Source: Paenibacillus sp. OV219 (GTDB taxonomy: Bacteria > Bacillota > Bacilli > Paenibacillales > Paenibacillaceae). From it: a stretch of 64,000 bases of DNA. Below are positions 49,806 to 59,725 of the stretch, in pieces. The notes below the pieces were generated by a model. The model was not told the origin of the DNA and did not search any database. It saw only the letters and a list, made by a program, of their open reading frames with translations. Made by a program: the position numbers and the translations under genes. The stretch covers positions 1 to 64,000 of the forward strand of contig NZ_FOCJ01000004.1 of the NCBI RefSeq assembly GCF_900110075.1, in the 5' to 3' direction. Within the stretch, counting starts at the first letter, position 1, and each line of letters opens with the position of its first letter.

Positions 49806-51008
49806 GTGATTCCGAAACGTAGAAGGTGGCTGCTCGTTTGGTCGCTCTGCATCTGCGCGCTTATTTGGATGCCAATGACAGCAGATGCATTCACGCCTAT
49901 TAAGCTTAAACCTGGCATCCCTGTTAAACCGATTCGCCTCATTCCATTCGGTGAGCAGCTTTGGTCCAAACAAGTTGGCCAAGGGAATGAGACAGCACCT
50001 GCCATTGGACCGGACGGTACCGTCTATATGCATGTCGTTCTAGGCTTCCTTGTCGCCTATAACCCGGATGGTACGGTCAAATGGACGCAAAGCGGTTTTT
50101 CATATATTACGTCCATTACGGTTAGACCTGATGATGGTACGGTGTATGTGACCGACGACTATAAGCTGTACGCCTATACGCCTGCCCGCAGCCTGAAGTG
50201 GAGCATCTCGCTCCCTTACTCGACACCGCCTTTGCTTGGCAGAGACGGCACGATTTACGTCGTTACGAATCTGGGAGAGCGATCAACGCTGCAGGCAGTC
50301 ACGCCTTCGGGGAAAATCAAAGGGCATTTGGACCTCGATCAGACGAGTTCTACAGTAGGAGGCGCAATCGGAACGGACGGCACGATCTATCTCGGCGGGA
50401 ATCATGGTACGCTGTATGCCGTGTCACCGCAAACCACAGTTACCATCACCGTTCCGTCAATTGGACATCTTCCGGCAAAAATCATAACAAGGCTTACGCC
50501 GATTCCACATCTAAAGTGGAAGACAATTCTAGGGGGCGGCTATGCGAGCCTGGCATTCGATCCGAACGGGACGCTCTATGCCGTTTCAAACGATCATCAT
50601 CTCTATAAAGTAAACCCTTCAACCGGGGCGGCGGCCGTGTTGTTTACCGGAAACGGGATGTTCACCAATACGCCGGCCATTGGAGCCGATCATACGATCT
50701 ATGCAGCTGCCTCAGACCGCTTTTATGCGCTAAATCCGAACGGCGCGGTCAAATGGTCCTATCAAACGCACGGAACCGTTACGACTTCAGCGACACTTGA
50801 CGCGATGGGCAAGGTCTACTTTGGTTCGAATGACAACTACCTGTATGTTCTTTATACGGATGGAACTGTGCTCTGGAAATACAAGACAGGCGGCACGATC
50901 CTTCATACGCCTGTTATCGATCCGGTGCGGCCTGTTGATTGGCAGCCGATTTATATCGTATCTGACGACGGCAAGCTGTATGCCGTGAGGGCTCCGGGCT
51001 CTGCCTAG
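49806..51008 (+). CDS. Secreted PQQ-like beta-propeller repeat protein
   Basis: A 400-residue exported protein with a signal peptide at 1-27 (LLVWSLCICALIWMPMTADA). The rest is a repeated blade motif such as GTVYVTDDYKLYAY, GTIYLGGNHGTLYAV and GTLYAVSNDHHLYKV, about seven times at 45-60 residue spacing, which forms a beta-propeller. These proteins mostly act as adhesion or scaffolding surfaces and lack a bound quinone. I start at GTG 49806, six bases after AAAGGAGG; the ATG two bases earlier is out of frame. It is probably cotranscribed with the stalk protein. Confidence 0.85.
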   Translation: MIPKRRRWLLVWSLCICALIWMPMTADAFTPIKLKPGIPVKPIRLIPFGEQLWSKQVGQGNETAPAIGPDGTVYMHVVLGFLVAYNPDGTVKWTQSGFSYITSITVRPDDGTVYVTDDYKLYAYTPARSLKWSISLPYSTPPLLGRDGTIYVVTNLGERSTLQAVTPSGKIKGHLDLDQTSSTVGGAIGTDGTIYLGGNHGTLYAVSPQTTVTITVPSIGHLPAKIITRLTPIPHLKWKTILGGGYASLAFDPNGTLYAVSNDHHLYKVNPSTGAAAVLFTGNGMFTNTPAIGADHTIYAAASDRFYALNPNGAVKWSYQTHGTVTTSATLDAMGKVYFGSNDNYLYVLYTDGTVLWKYKTGGTILHTPVIDPVRPVDWQPIYIVSDDGKLYAVRAPGSA

Positions 51009-51019
51009 CTGCTTGCTTT

Positions 51020-51063
51020 AACAAGAAGTCCCCACGGGATTGTTCCCGTGGGGACTTCTTGTT
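51020..51063. terminator. Long terminator between the propeller gene and pepA
   Basis: The 20-base arm AACAAGAAGTCCCCACGGGA (51020-51039) pairs perfectly with 51044-51063 around a four-base loop; it can act for both convergent genes. Confidence 0.85.
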
Positions 51064-51078
51064 AAGCTCTATATTAGC

Positions 51079-52533
51079 TTAGTGCGTCATCAAATACTCG
51101 GCTAATAGCCGGACACCCCAGCCGGTAGCTCCGGCGGTAAGCTGACCCTTGGCCGAAGAACAATCCTTCGGTCCGTTCATATCGATATGCGCCCATTCCA
51201 GCGACGGATGGACGAATTTGCGCAGAAACAGCGCCGCCATGATCGCTCCACCGCCATTGCCGCTGCTGATGTTGGATGCATCCGCATAATCGCTCGAGAG
51301 ATATCGCTCATACTCATCGACCAGCGGCAGCTGCCACACTTTTTCACCAAATGGCTCGCCTGCAGCCGTAAGTGCCTTCACAAACGAATCATGACCGAAG
51401 ATTCCCGCAACGCTTGTTCCAAGAGCGCCGACGACCGAATACGTGAGTGTCGCCATATCGACGACTTTCTTTGCCCCTAGACTATGCGCATAGACTAGAG
51501 CGTCCGCCAATATAAGCCTGCCCTCCGAGTCGGTATTGCCAACCTGGATCGTAACGCCATTCGCATAACGGATCACTTCGCCTGGAAGCATCGAGCGGTC
51601 AGATGGATTATTCTCTGCTGACGGGACGAGCACAACGACATTCGCTGCAGCGGAGCTGCGTACGAGCACATCAAGTGCTCCGAGCACGCCAGCAGCGCCA
51701 GCCATATCCATGCGCATGTCGCTAATATCGTTATCGCGCTTCAAGCTGATGCCGCCCGTATCAAAAGTGATGCCTTTGCCAATTAGCGCAACAAGCGGCT
51801 TCGACGCATCGGAGCAATACCGAAGCTCCATGAATACCGGCGGATGAATGCTTCCTTTGCCGACCGCCGCAACGCCAGTGAAGCCTCTCTTCCTAAGCTC
51901 CTCGCCTTCGTATATCGATACTTGAACGGCTGTGCCGGCAAAGCGCTGAACCGTTCTTTCCGCCAAGTCGCGAGGTCGTAAATAGTTGGGAGGTTCGTTC
52001 GTCAAGTCGCGTGCCCACATCGTGCTTTCCGCGCGAATCTGTCCGAGACTAATCGCATCCTCGAGCTCTTCCGAGCTCTCGCAATCGAAATAGATGTCGA
52101 GATCTAACCGTTCCGATTTCACGGACTTATAAAGATCGAATGTATATGTACCCAGACGCGAGCCTTCGACCCAAGCTGCAAGCATATCAGGCAGCAAGGC
52201 AGGCATTGCAGCGAAAGGCGGACATTGCAGCGCTTCAAACGATACAAGAGCCGTCATCCGCTTGTCCTTAAGCAAGGCGCGTCCGGCATTCCCAGCTCCG
52301 TCCCGCAAGCTCGCTAGTTGGAATTGCTCTGCACCACCAAGCCCGACAAGCATCAGATCTGGCTGACCATTCGTACTGTAAAACCACGTCACCGCTCCTC
52401 TTTCCCCCATGTAGGGTTGAAGCGTTGCATGCCGCAGCACCTCGATCGTTTGCGCCAGCTCCGGGAAGCTTTGCGAGAAGCATGGCACAATAATAGTCTG
52501 AACCGCCGCGCTGCGGCTAACTTCGAATTTCAT
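51079..52533 (-). CDS. pepA: Leucyl aminopeptidase, M17 family
   Basis: A 484-residue cytosolic dizinc aminopeptidase that removes N-terminal residues from peptides. The metal and catalytic blocks are ALIGKGITFDTGGISLK near 255 and the signature NTDSEGRLILADAL near 340, with Lys, Asp and Arg in place. The N-terminal domain is typical and divergent. I start at ATG 52533 (MKFEVSRSAAV), eight bases after GGAGGG, rather than at 52563. It follows a GDPD gene by 32 bases, so the two may be one transcript. Confidence 0.92.
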   Translation of the reverse strand: MKFEVSRSAAVQTIIVPCFSQSFPELAQTIEVLRHATLQPYMGERGAVTWFYSTNGQPDLMLVGLGGAEQFQLASLRDGAGNAGRALLKDKRMTALVSFEALQCPPFAAMPALLPDMLAAWVEGSRLGTYTFDLYKSVKSERLDLDIYFDCESSEELEDAISLGQIRAESTMWARDLTNEPPNYLRPRDLAERTVQRFAGTAVQVSIYEGEELRKRGFTGVAAVGKGSIHPPVFMELRYCSDASKPLVALIGKGITFDTGGISLKRDNDISDMRMDMAGAAGVLGALDVLVRSSAAANVVVLVPSAENNPSDRSMLPGEVIRYANGVTIQVGNTDSEGRLILADALVYAHSLGAKKVVDMATLTYSVVGALGTSVAGIFGHDSFVKALTAAGEPFGEKVWQLPLVDEYERYLSSDYADASNISSGNGGGAIMAALFLRKFVHPSLEWAHIDMNGPKDCSSAKGQLTAGATGWGVRLLAEYLMTH

Positions 52534-52565
52534 CGCACGATCCCTCCATAGCAACTCTTCCATAA

Positions 52566-53288
52566 CTAGAGCTCAAGAATATCTTTACAAAGATTATGAA
52601 GCCGCTCTGGTCTCCGGGTTGTAATCGCGTCCACATCCATACGAATCAGCGCTTCCATCGCTTCAAGCTCATTCACCGTATACACCCATACGAGCAGTCC
52701 AGATGCATGAGCGAGGTCTACAACCTGCCGTCTGCACGTCGAGAAATGCATGTTTAATCCTACGTAGCCACCTTGAAGCGCTTGCTGGCATATTCGCTCA
52801 GCGAATTCATCATACTGCTCTGATTCTGCCTCAGTCAGGTTGGTGGGCGTATTCAGCATCACTTTTATAGTCGGAAAATGCTCTGCGAGCAAATCGTGTC
52901 CTGTAATAAATACCCGGCTTTGTGCTTCCCGTTCGCGCACGAGCCTTACTGTAGGCTCGATCGCCTCTTCTGACTTGATGTCCAGGTTGAGTAGTAGACG
53001 TTCACTATCCGATGCACGAAGCACCTGCTCAAGCGTAGCCAGCTCAAAGTCCGCATAGATCGGGTCTAGCAGTACTCTCATTTCCGGTTCCTTCAGCTGC
53101 TCATAGCTGTATTCCCGCAAGTATGGCGAGTCATCGTGAAGCAGAATTGCGGTACCGTCCATAGAGGCATGCACGTCCACCTCGGCGATATGAGCGCCGA
53201 CTGCTATCGCTTCATAAAAGGAAGCCATTGTATTATCAGGATGAACGCCGCAGCCTGTATGGGCTGCTATCAATGTTCTGCACATCAT
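52566..53288 (-). CDS. Glycerophosphodiester phosphodiesterase family protein
   Basis: A 240-residue TIM-barrel protein of the GDPD family, which cleaves glycerophosphodiesters to glycerol 3-phosphate. The first motif is AHTGCGVHPDNT instead of the usual AHRGxxxxxPENT, so Arg becomes Thr and Glu becomes Asp. The EVDVHASMDGTAILLHD block keeps the acid pair and His. LNLDIKSE near 120 replaces the usual LxIExK block. The changes at the active site suggest a different specificity or low activity. It ends 32 bases before pepA. Confidence 0.8.
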   Translation of the reverse strand: MMCRTLIAAHTGCGVHPDNTMASFYEAIAVGAHIAEVDVHASMDGTAILLHDDSPYLREYSYEQLKEPEMRVLLDPIYADFELATLEQVLRASDSERLLLNLDIKSEEAIEPTVRLVREREAQSRVFITGHDLLAEHFPTIKVMLNTPTNLTEAESEQYDEFAERICQQALQGGYVGLNMHFSTCRRQVVDLAHASGLLVWVYTVNELEAMEALIRMDVDAITTRRPERLHNLCKDILEL

Positions 53289-53332
53289 ATCGCCTCTTTT
53301 CGCGGGAAAAGGATTCGGCCGTCTAACGTAAG

Positions 53333-54346
53333 TTAGATCGGCCGTCCTGTTGATTGCCTGACGATAAGCTCTGGCTCCAGCACGATCCGCTTCGATGTAA
53401 CCGGCTGATCAGGCTCACGCTTGCCGATGATTAGATCGACAGCAAGCTGACCAAGCTTGTCGGTTGGCTGAGCAATTGTCGTCAGCGCAGGATCGGTTAC
53501 CGTAGCAAGTATCGTATTGTCAAAGCCGATGATTGAAACTTCAGCTGGTACGCGAAGACCTAGCTCCTTTGCCGCTTGCAGCGCACCGATGGCGAGCAAG
53601 TCATTGCAGCAGAACAAGGCGGTTGGCCCTTCCTCGGCTTCCAGCAGCGCGAATGCATTGCGTTTGCCGTCCTTCACCAAATCGCGTTCACTCGCCTTCA
53701 CTGACGCCTGGGGCAGCTCTAGTCCCGCTTCTGCCAGTTCATCGCGGAAGCCGCGAATCCGCTCCTGCGAGCTCGGGATCTTCGCGCTCTCCGAGAGAAC
53801 CGCCATGCGCGTGTGCCCAAGCTGGGTGAGATGCCTGGCCGCCAGCCGTCCGCCTTCGTAATCGTCGATGACAACCGTATCGACATCAAGCCCGGGCATC
53901 TCACGGGCAATTGCGGCAATCGGCACTGATTTGGCGAGCAGCTTCTCAAGCATTTCTTTGCCGCCCATACCCGTTCCAATAATGATGCCGTCCACGTGCT
54001 TCTGCGCAAGCAGCGACAAGTAATTCTCACCGCGTTCATCACGGTTATCCGTACTGCAGATCACGATGCTATAGCCGTGAATGTTGCCCTGATCCTCCAC
54101 GGCACGAGCAATCTCGGCGAAGAAAGGATTGGAAATGTCCGGAACGAGCAGTCCGAGTGTATATGTCTTTTTGCCGGTTAATGCGGCGGCGATAACGCTC
54201 GGCTTGTAGCTCAGCTCCTCCATTACGCTGATAATGGCGGCGCGACGCTCCTCACTTATTTTACCTTTGCCGTTGATCACTTGTGATACTGCTGCTATGG
54301 AAACACCGGCAACACGCGCTACGTCGTATATCGTCGCTTTCATCAT
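53333..54346 (-). CDS. LacI family repressor at the end of the iol operon
   Basis: A 337-residue LacI/GalR regulator. The DNA-binding head is ATIYDVARVAGVSIAAVSQ, with hinge YKPSVIAAALTGKKT, and the periplasmic-binding-like core begins YTLGLLVPDISNPFFAEIAR. It is the last gene of the iol operon, 34 bases after iolB, and the AAGCGCTT palindromes before iolD are typical LacI-family operators, so autoregulated control of inositol genes is inferred. Its position differs from the DeoR-type IolR known from B. subtilis. Confidence 0.88.
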   Translation of the reverse strand: MMKATIYDVARVAGVSIAAVSQVINGKGKISEERRAAIISVMEELSYKPSVIAAALTGKKTYTLGLLVPDISNPFFAEIARAVEDQGNIHGYSIVICSTDNRDERGENYLSLLAQKHVDGIIIGTGMGGKEMLEKLLAKSVPIAAIAREMPGLDVDTVVIDDYEGGRLAARHLTQLGHTRMAVLSESAKIPSSQERIRGFRDELAEAGLELPQASVKASERDLVKDGKRNAFALLEAEEGPTALFCCNDLLAIGALQAAKELGLRVPAEVSIIGFDNTILATVTDPALTTIAQPTDKLGQLAVDLIIGKREPDQPVTSKRIVLEPELIVRQSTGRPI

Positions 54347-54380
54347 CCATTCCTTTCTTGGCCGTGTCTCTCACAGAGCT

Positions 54381-55199
<819 letters not shown>

Positions 55200-55223
55200 A
55201 TTCGCCTTTGCTCCCTTACTCCA

Positions 55224-56267
55224 TTATGCGAAATGCAAATGCTGTTCTGCAAGCTGAACCGCTTCATCCGTTTTAACTGGCCGCTGAAGCTGAAGCGACA
55301 GCTTCGCCGCAAGCGCTGCCCGCTCCGCCCCGAGTGCGTCATTACCGCTGACCGGAACTGGCTTGTCATATACGATGCAGTCGATAAACATACGCGTCTC
55401 TTCTTCATAAGCAGCTTGGTAGCGTTCCAGGAAGAAGTGAAGCGGCTTATCGCGATACACCGCTTCAGCCGTGCTAATCTCTGCGGTATTCGGGTAATCG
55501 TTCGTCACCGAAACCGAGCCTTTGGAGCCGAACACCTCTACCCGCTGATCGTAGCCGTACACGGCTTGGCGGCTGTTATCAATGACGCCAATCGCGCCGT
55601 TCGCGAATTTCAGCGAAACGACTGCCGTATCGACATCGCCGTATTCGGAGAATGCCGGATCAATTAGCACGGCGCCTTGTGCATAGACCTCAGTAATTTC
55701 GCTGCCCGAAACGAAGCGAGCCATATCGAAATCGTGAATCATCATGTCCATGAACATGCCGCCGGACACGCGGATATAGTCTTTATGCGGCGGATTCGGA
55801 TCGCGTGAAGTGATCTTCACAATATGCGTGGAGCCAATCGTCCCACCTTGAACATGCTCGGCAATCCGCTTGAAGTTGTGGTCGAATCGGCGGTTAAACC
55901 CGATTTGCAGCTTAACTCCCGCTTCTTCAACTGCTTGTGTCGCTTCCATTGTCTGCTTGATGTCCATACTGACAGGCTTCTCGCAGAAAATATGCTTACC
56001 TGCCGCCGCCGCTTGCTGAATAAGCGGTACATGCGTATCGGTGGAAGAGCAGATGAAGATTGCATCAATATCCGGGTTTGCAATAATCGCGCTGCTATCC
56101 TTCGTTACAGAAGCGATTCCACGCGCAGCCGCCCATGCTTCGAGCTCCGGTCCAGCGAACAGATCACTTACCGCCGCCACCTCGACCTGCGGCAGGCGGA
56201 GCAGATTATCCACATGGATTTTGCCGATTCGGCCCGCACCGATAATGCCAACTCTAACCTTTTGCAT
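55224..56267 (-). CDS. iolG: Myo-inositol 2-dehydrogenase
   Basis: A 347-residue Gfo/Idh/MocA dehydrogenase that oxidises myo-inositol to scyllo-inosose with NAD. The Rossmann motif is GAGRIG at 10-15, the EKP motif is Glu96-Lys97-Pro98, and the catalytic Asp/His region is SGGMFMDMMIHDFDMARF near 175. It sits between iolA and iolB, which confirms the assignment; scyllo-inositol or chiro-inositol activity cannot be excluded. Confidence 0.93.
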   Translation of the reverse strand: MQKVRVGIIGAGRIGKIHVDNLLRLPQVEVAAVSDLFAGPELEAWAAARGIASVTKDSSAIIANPDIDAIFICSSTDTHVPLIQQAAAAGKHIFCEKPVSMDIKQTMEATQAVEEAGVKLQIGFNRRFDHNFKRIAEHVQGGTIGSTHIVKITSRDPNPPHKDYIRVSGGMFMDMMIHDFDMARFVSGSEITEVYAQGAVLIDPAFSEYGDVDTAVVSLKFANGAIGVIDNSRQAVYGYDQRVEVFGSKGSVSVTNDYPNTAEISTAEAVYRDKPLHFFLERYQAAYEEETRMFIDCIVYDKPVPVSGNDALGAERAALAAKLSLQLQRPVKTDEAVQLAEQHLHFA

Positions 56268-56295
56268 GTGTAAAATGCCTCCTCTATGTGTCTCT

Positions 56296-57759
56296 CTACC
56301 AGCGTGCCGTCACCATTTTTTTACGAGTGTAGAACTCTACGCCGTCGCTGCCATTGGCATGCAGATCGCCGTAGAACGACTTCTTCCAGCCCGAGAACGG
56401 GAAGAACGCCATTGGAGCCGGAACGCCAAGATTAACGCCAAGCATACCCGCGTCGATCGTCTCTCTGAATTGACGTACATTCGAACCGTTCTGCGTAAAC
56501 AAGCATGCGCCGTTAGCGAAGTCCGAACGGTTAGACAGCTCAATCGCTTCCTCAAGCGTTGCCGCACGAACGATGGATAACACGGGAGCGAAGATTTCGT
56601 CCTCCCAAATTTTCATGCCGCCTTGCACTTCGTCGAAGATTGTCGGTCCTACAAAATAACCCTCGCCTGCGCAAGCAGCGTCTTTGCGTCCGTCACGAAC
56701 GAGCAGCGCCCCTTCGTTCTCACCGATCTCGATGTACTTGAGCGTCCGTTCCTTATGCGGTCCGCGAATAACAGGTCCAAGGAATATGCCTTCCTCCATG
56801 CCGTTGCCGATCGTAAGGCGGTCAGCCGCTTCGACCAGTCTGTTCACAAGAGCATCGCCGACTTCGCCGACAGCGACAACGACGGAGCAAGCCATGCAGC
56901 GCTCTCCAGCTGAGCCGAAGGCAGCGCTTATGATTTCTTTCACGGTCAGATCCAGGTCCGCGTCTGGCATGACGATGGAATGATTCTTCGCTCCTGCCAG
57001 CGCTTGAACGCGCTTGCCATTTGCAGATGCGGTTTTGTACACGTATTCAGCTACCGGCTGCGAACCGACGAAGGACACAGCGCCGATACCTGGATGCTCC
57101 AATATTCCGTTCACGACATCATGCGCACCATGCACGATATTGAGCACGCCGCTTGGCAGTCCGGCCTCGTGGAACAGCTCTGCCAGACGATTAGCGAGGA
57201 GCGGTGTACGCTCGGATGGCTTCAGTACAAAAGCGTTACCACAAGCTATGGCGAGCGGGAACATCCAGCAAGGCACCATCATCGGGAAATTGAACGGCGT
57301 AATGCCTGCTACGACACCAACCGGATAGCGGTACATGCCCGACTCTAGATTCGAGGCGATATCCGGCAGCTGCTTGCCCATCATGAGCGTTGGCGCTCCT
57401 GCAGCGAACTCGACGCATTCAATGCCGCGCAGCACTTCACCGTAAGCTTCGGTGTAGCTCTTGCCATTCTCAAGCGTAACGAGGCGAGCGAGCGACTCCC
57501 AATTGTCGATCAGCAGCTGCTGGTATTTGAACAATACGCGTGCGCGGCGCGGAACCGGTGTGCGGCTCCAGCCTGCCGCCGCTTCCTTCGCAGAACGAAC
57601 GGCAGCGTCTACATCCTCTCGTGTGGAGAGCGGAACCTGCGCCAGCACCTCCTCGGTTGCAGGATTAAAGACGTTCTCGTAGCTCGTAGCAGCGGAAGCG
57701 ATCCATTGCCCGCCGATCCAATTTTGCAGCACTTGTGGTTCTGAATGTGATTGTGTCAT
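56296..57759 (-). CDS. iolA: Methylmalonate-semialdehyde dehydrogenase (acylating)
   Basis: A 487-residue CoA-dependent aldehyde dehydrogenase that converts malonate semialdehyde to acetyl-CoA at the end of the inositol path. Catalytic Cys288 lies in SAGERCMA, and the usual general-base Glu is replaced by the [10 protein letters not shown] block, a hallmark of CoA-acylating members. The [16 protein letters not shown] block near 148 is the NAD-binding loop. It lies between iolC and iolG. Confidence 0.95.
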   Translation of the reverse strand: MTQSHSEPQVLQNWIGGQWIASAATSYENVFNPATEEVLAQVPLSTREDVDAAVRSAKEAAAGWSRTPVPRRARVLFKYQQLLIDNWESLARLVTLENGKSYTEAYGEVLRGIECVEFAAGAPTLMMGKQLPDIASNLESGMYRYPVGVVAGITPFNFPMMVPCWMFPLAIACGNAFVLKPSERTPLLANRLAELFHEAGLPSGVLNIVHGAHDVVNGILEHPGIGAVSFVGSQPVAEYVYKTASANGKRVQALAGAKNHSIVMPDADLDLTVKEIISAAFGSAGERCMACSVVVAVGEVGDALVNRLVEAADRLTIGNGMEEGIFLGPVIRGPHKERTLKYIEIGENEGALLVRDGRKDAACAGEGYFVGPTIFDEVQGGMKIWEDEIFAPVLSIVRAATLEEAIELSNRSDFANGACLFTQNGSNVRQFRETIDAGMLGVNLGVPAPMAFFPFSGWKKSFYGDLHANGSDGVEFYTRKKMVTARW

Positions 57760-57785
57760 GCTTCATAGCCCCTTTCCTTATTGAA

Positions 57786-58799
57786 TTAATTCGCCTTAAT
57801 GAGTCCATTGTTGCAGTCTTCGATATATTGCAGGACTTGGTTTTCCGAAGGCATCGCATCCGAGCAGCTGTGGCTCGAAATGACGATACATGCCGCCGCA
57901 CTGCCAAACTCCATACATTGCTCGAGTGTCCAACCGTGCATAATGCCGTGCAGGAAGCCTGCCGCATAGGAATCGCCAGCGCCGAACGTCTTGATTACTT
58001 TTGCCGGGAAGCTCTTCGCGCGATGGCTCTTGTTGTCCGCTGTATAAGCAATGGAACCGTCCTTGCCATGCTTGATAATGACGATCTTGGCAGCATGATG
58101 GAACCATTTTGCAGCGGTCACCTGGTCGCTGTGCTCCGGATTCTGTTCGAATACTTCCATCATGTCGAACTCTTCTCTTGTGCCGAGAATAATATCGCAT
58201 TGCGCTGCGGCCAAGTTATAATAAACAGCTGTTTCTTCTTTAGAAGTCCATGTATAAGGGCGGTAATCCAGATCAAAGGCGATCACAGTGCCATGCTTCT
58301 TCGCGTACTCCAAAGCCTGAAAAACAGCTTCTCTCGAAGGGCTCTTCGCAAGCGCCGTGCCTGAGATAAGAAGCATCTTCGACCTTGCAATAAGTTCTTC
58401 GCTCACCTCGCTAGCTGTAAGCAGCAGGTCAGCGGCGTTGTCACGATACATCAGAATGCTGCAGTCCGACGGACTCTTGATTTCGGTAAAAGCAAGCCCC
58501 GTTACCGCACCGCTGTGATCTGTAACAACATTCGACGTTTCAATGTCGCAGCGTTCCAAATAGCTATGAATGAAGCGCCCCATCTGATCATTCGCGATTT
58601 TGCCGATAAAGGCCGTCTTGCGAGAAAGCCGCGACATGCCAATCGTAATATTGGCAGGCGATCCGCCTACGTATTTCGTGAACGTCATCGTCTCTTCCAT
58701 CGGACGATTGATCTCATTGGCATTAAGGTCGATGCAGAGCCGTCCGATTGCGGTAAAGTCAACCGATTTCTCCTGCGAAAAGGTTACATATGTCGCCAT
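57786..58799 (-). CDS. iolC: 5-dehydro-2-deoxygluconokinase
   Basis: A 337-residue PfkB-family kinase that phosphorylates 5-dehydro-2-deoxygluconate. The N-terminal substrate block is KYVGGSPANITIGMSRL, and the ATP-site signature is TFGAGDSYAAGFLHGIM with the catalytic Asp. The start follows the iolE stop by three bases (TAA-ACG-ATG), so translation is coupled. Confidence 0.95.
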   Translation of the reverse strand: MATYVTFSQEKSVDFTAIGRLCIDLNANEINRPMEETMTFTKYVGGSPANITIGMSRLSRKTAFIGKIANDQMGRFIHSYLERCDIETSNVVTDHSGAVTGLAFTEIKSPSDCSILMYRDNAADLLLTASEVSEELIARSKMLLISGTALAKSPSREAVFQALEYAKKHGTVIAFDLDYRPYTWTSKEETAVYYNLAAAQCDIILGTREEFDMMEVFEQNPEHSDQVTAAKWFHHAAKIVIIKHGKDGSIAYTADNKSHRAKSFPAKVIKTFGAGDSYAAGFLHGIMHGWTLEQCMEFGSAAACIVISSHSCSDAMPSENQVLQYIEDCNNGLIKAN

Positions 58800-58802
58800 C
58801 GT

Positions 58803-59708
58803 TTACTGCTCTCCTTCCTCTGCAACGAGGGAATCGAGATAACGGAGCGCTTTTGCTGCATATTCATAGGCGGGGTGAAGCCCTGGATCCTGCTCGCCTT
58901 CAAGCAGCGCCCAGCCTTCATAATTACGTCCTACCAGCTCATTGATAATCGGAGCAAAATCAATGCAGCCATCGCCTGGAACCGTAAACACGCCTTTGCG
59001 GATACAAGTGATGAAGTCGGCTTTCTCAGCGCGAGCCTCTGCCAGCACCTCGGGGCGAATATCCTTCAAGTGCACGTAGGCAATACGGTCGTAGTGCTTC
59101 TGTAGAACGGACAGCGGGTTCGCGCCGCCGTAGTAGGCATGGCCTGTATCGAACAACAGATACACAAGGCTTGGATCGGTCAGCTCCATCAGCTTGTCGA
59201 TCTCCTCTGGCCGCTCGACGACCGTTCCGCCATGATGATGATACGTAAGCTTCAGCCCGTATTCCTGCGCAATTGCGCCTGCAGCATTCAGCCCTTTCGC
59301 CAGCGCTTCCCACTGCTCCTCATTCAGACGCTGTACTTCGCTTGGCGATTGCCGCGGATCGAAGTGCAGCGAGCCTCCTGCCTCACAGGTGCTGATTACA
59401 GTGCTTCCCATTTCCTTAAGGAACTTGGCATGTGCTCTGTAAGCTTCAAGCTCCGTCTCATGATAAGCCGGATCAGAGAATAGCACGGACTTCCACTGTG
59501 ACGTCAGGCTGATGCCGCGACTTGCAAGCTCTTGCTTCAATACTTGCTGATCTGTTGGGAATTTGCGTCCCATCTCCGTGCCGGTAAGCCCAAGCTTCTG
59601 GATTTCGTCCACGATTTGCTCGAACTTCGTTGCGTCGCCGTGCTCTTTCACATCCTCGCCCACCCAGTTAATGGGATGAATGCCGAGTCGAAATGGTATG
59701 TTTTTCAT
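58803..59708 (-). CDS. iolE: Inosose dehydratase
   Basis: A 301-residue TIM-barrel enzyme that dehydrates scyllo-inosose to a diketone. The N-terminal LGIHPINWVGEDV is a near-invariant IolE block, and metal ligands lie in LTYHHHGGTVVERPEEI, LLFDTGHAYYGG and VHLKDIRPEV. GAGGAGG precedes the ATG. It lies 18 bases after iolD. Confidence 0.95.
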   Translation of the reverse strand: MKNIPFRLGIHPINWVGEDVKEHGDATKFEQIVDEIQKLGLTGTEMGRKFPTDQQVLKQELASRGISLTSQWKSVLFSDPAYHETELEAYRAHAKFLKEMGSTVISTCEAGGSLHFDPRQSPSEVQRLNEEQWEALAKGLNAAGAIAQEYGLKLTYHHHGGTVVERPEEIDKLMELTDPSLVYLLFDTGHAYYGGANPLSVLQKHYDRIAYVHLKDIRPEVLAEARAEKADFITCIRKGVFTVPGDGCIDFAPIINELVGRNYEGWALLEGEQDPGLHPAYEYAAKALRYLDSLVAEEGEQ

Positions 59709-59725
59709 TGTGAATGCCTCCTCGT

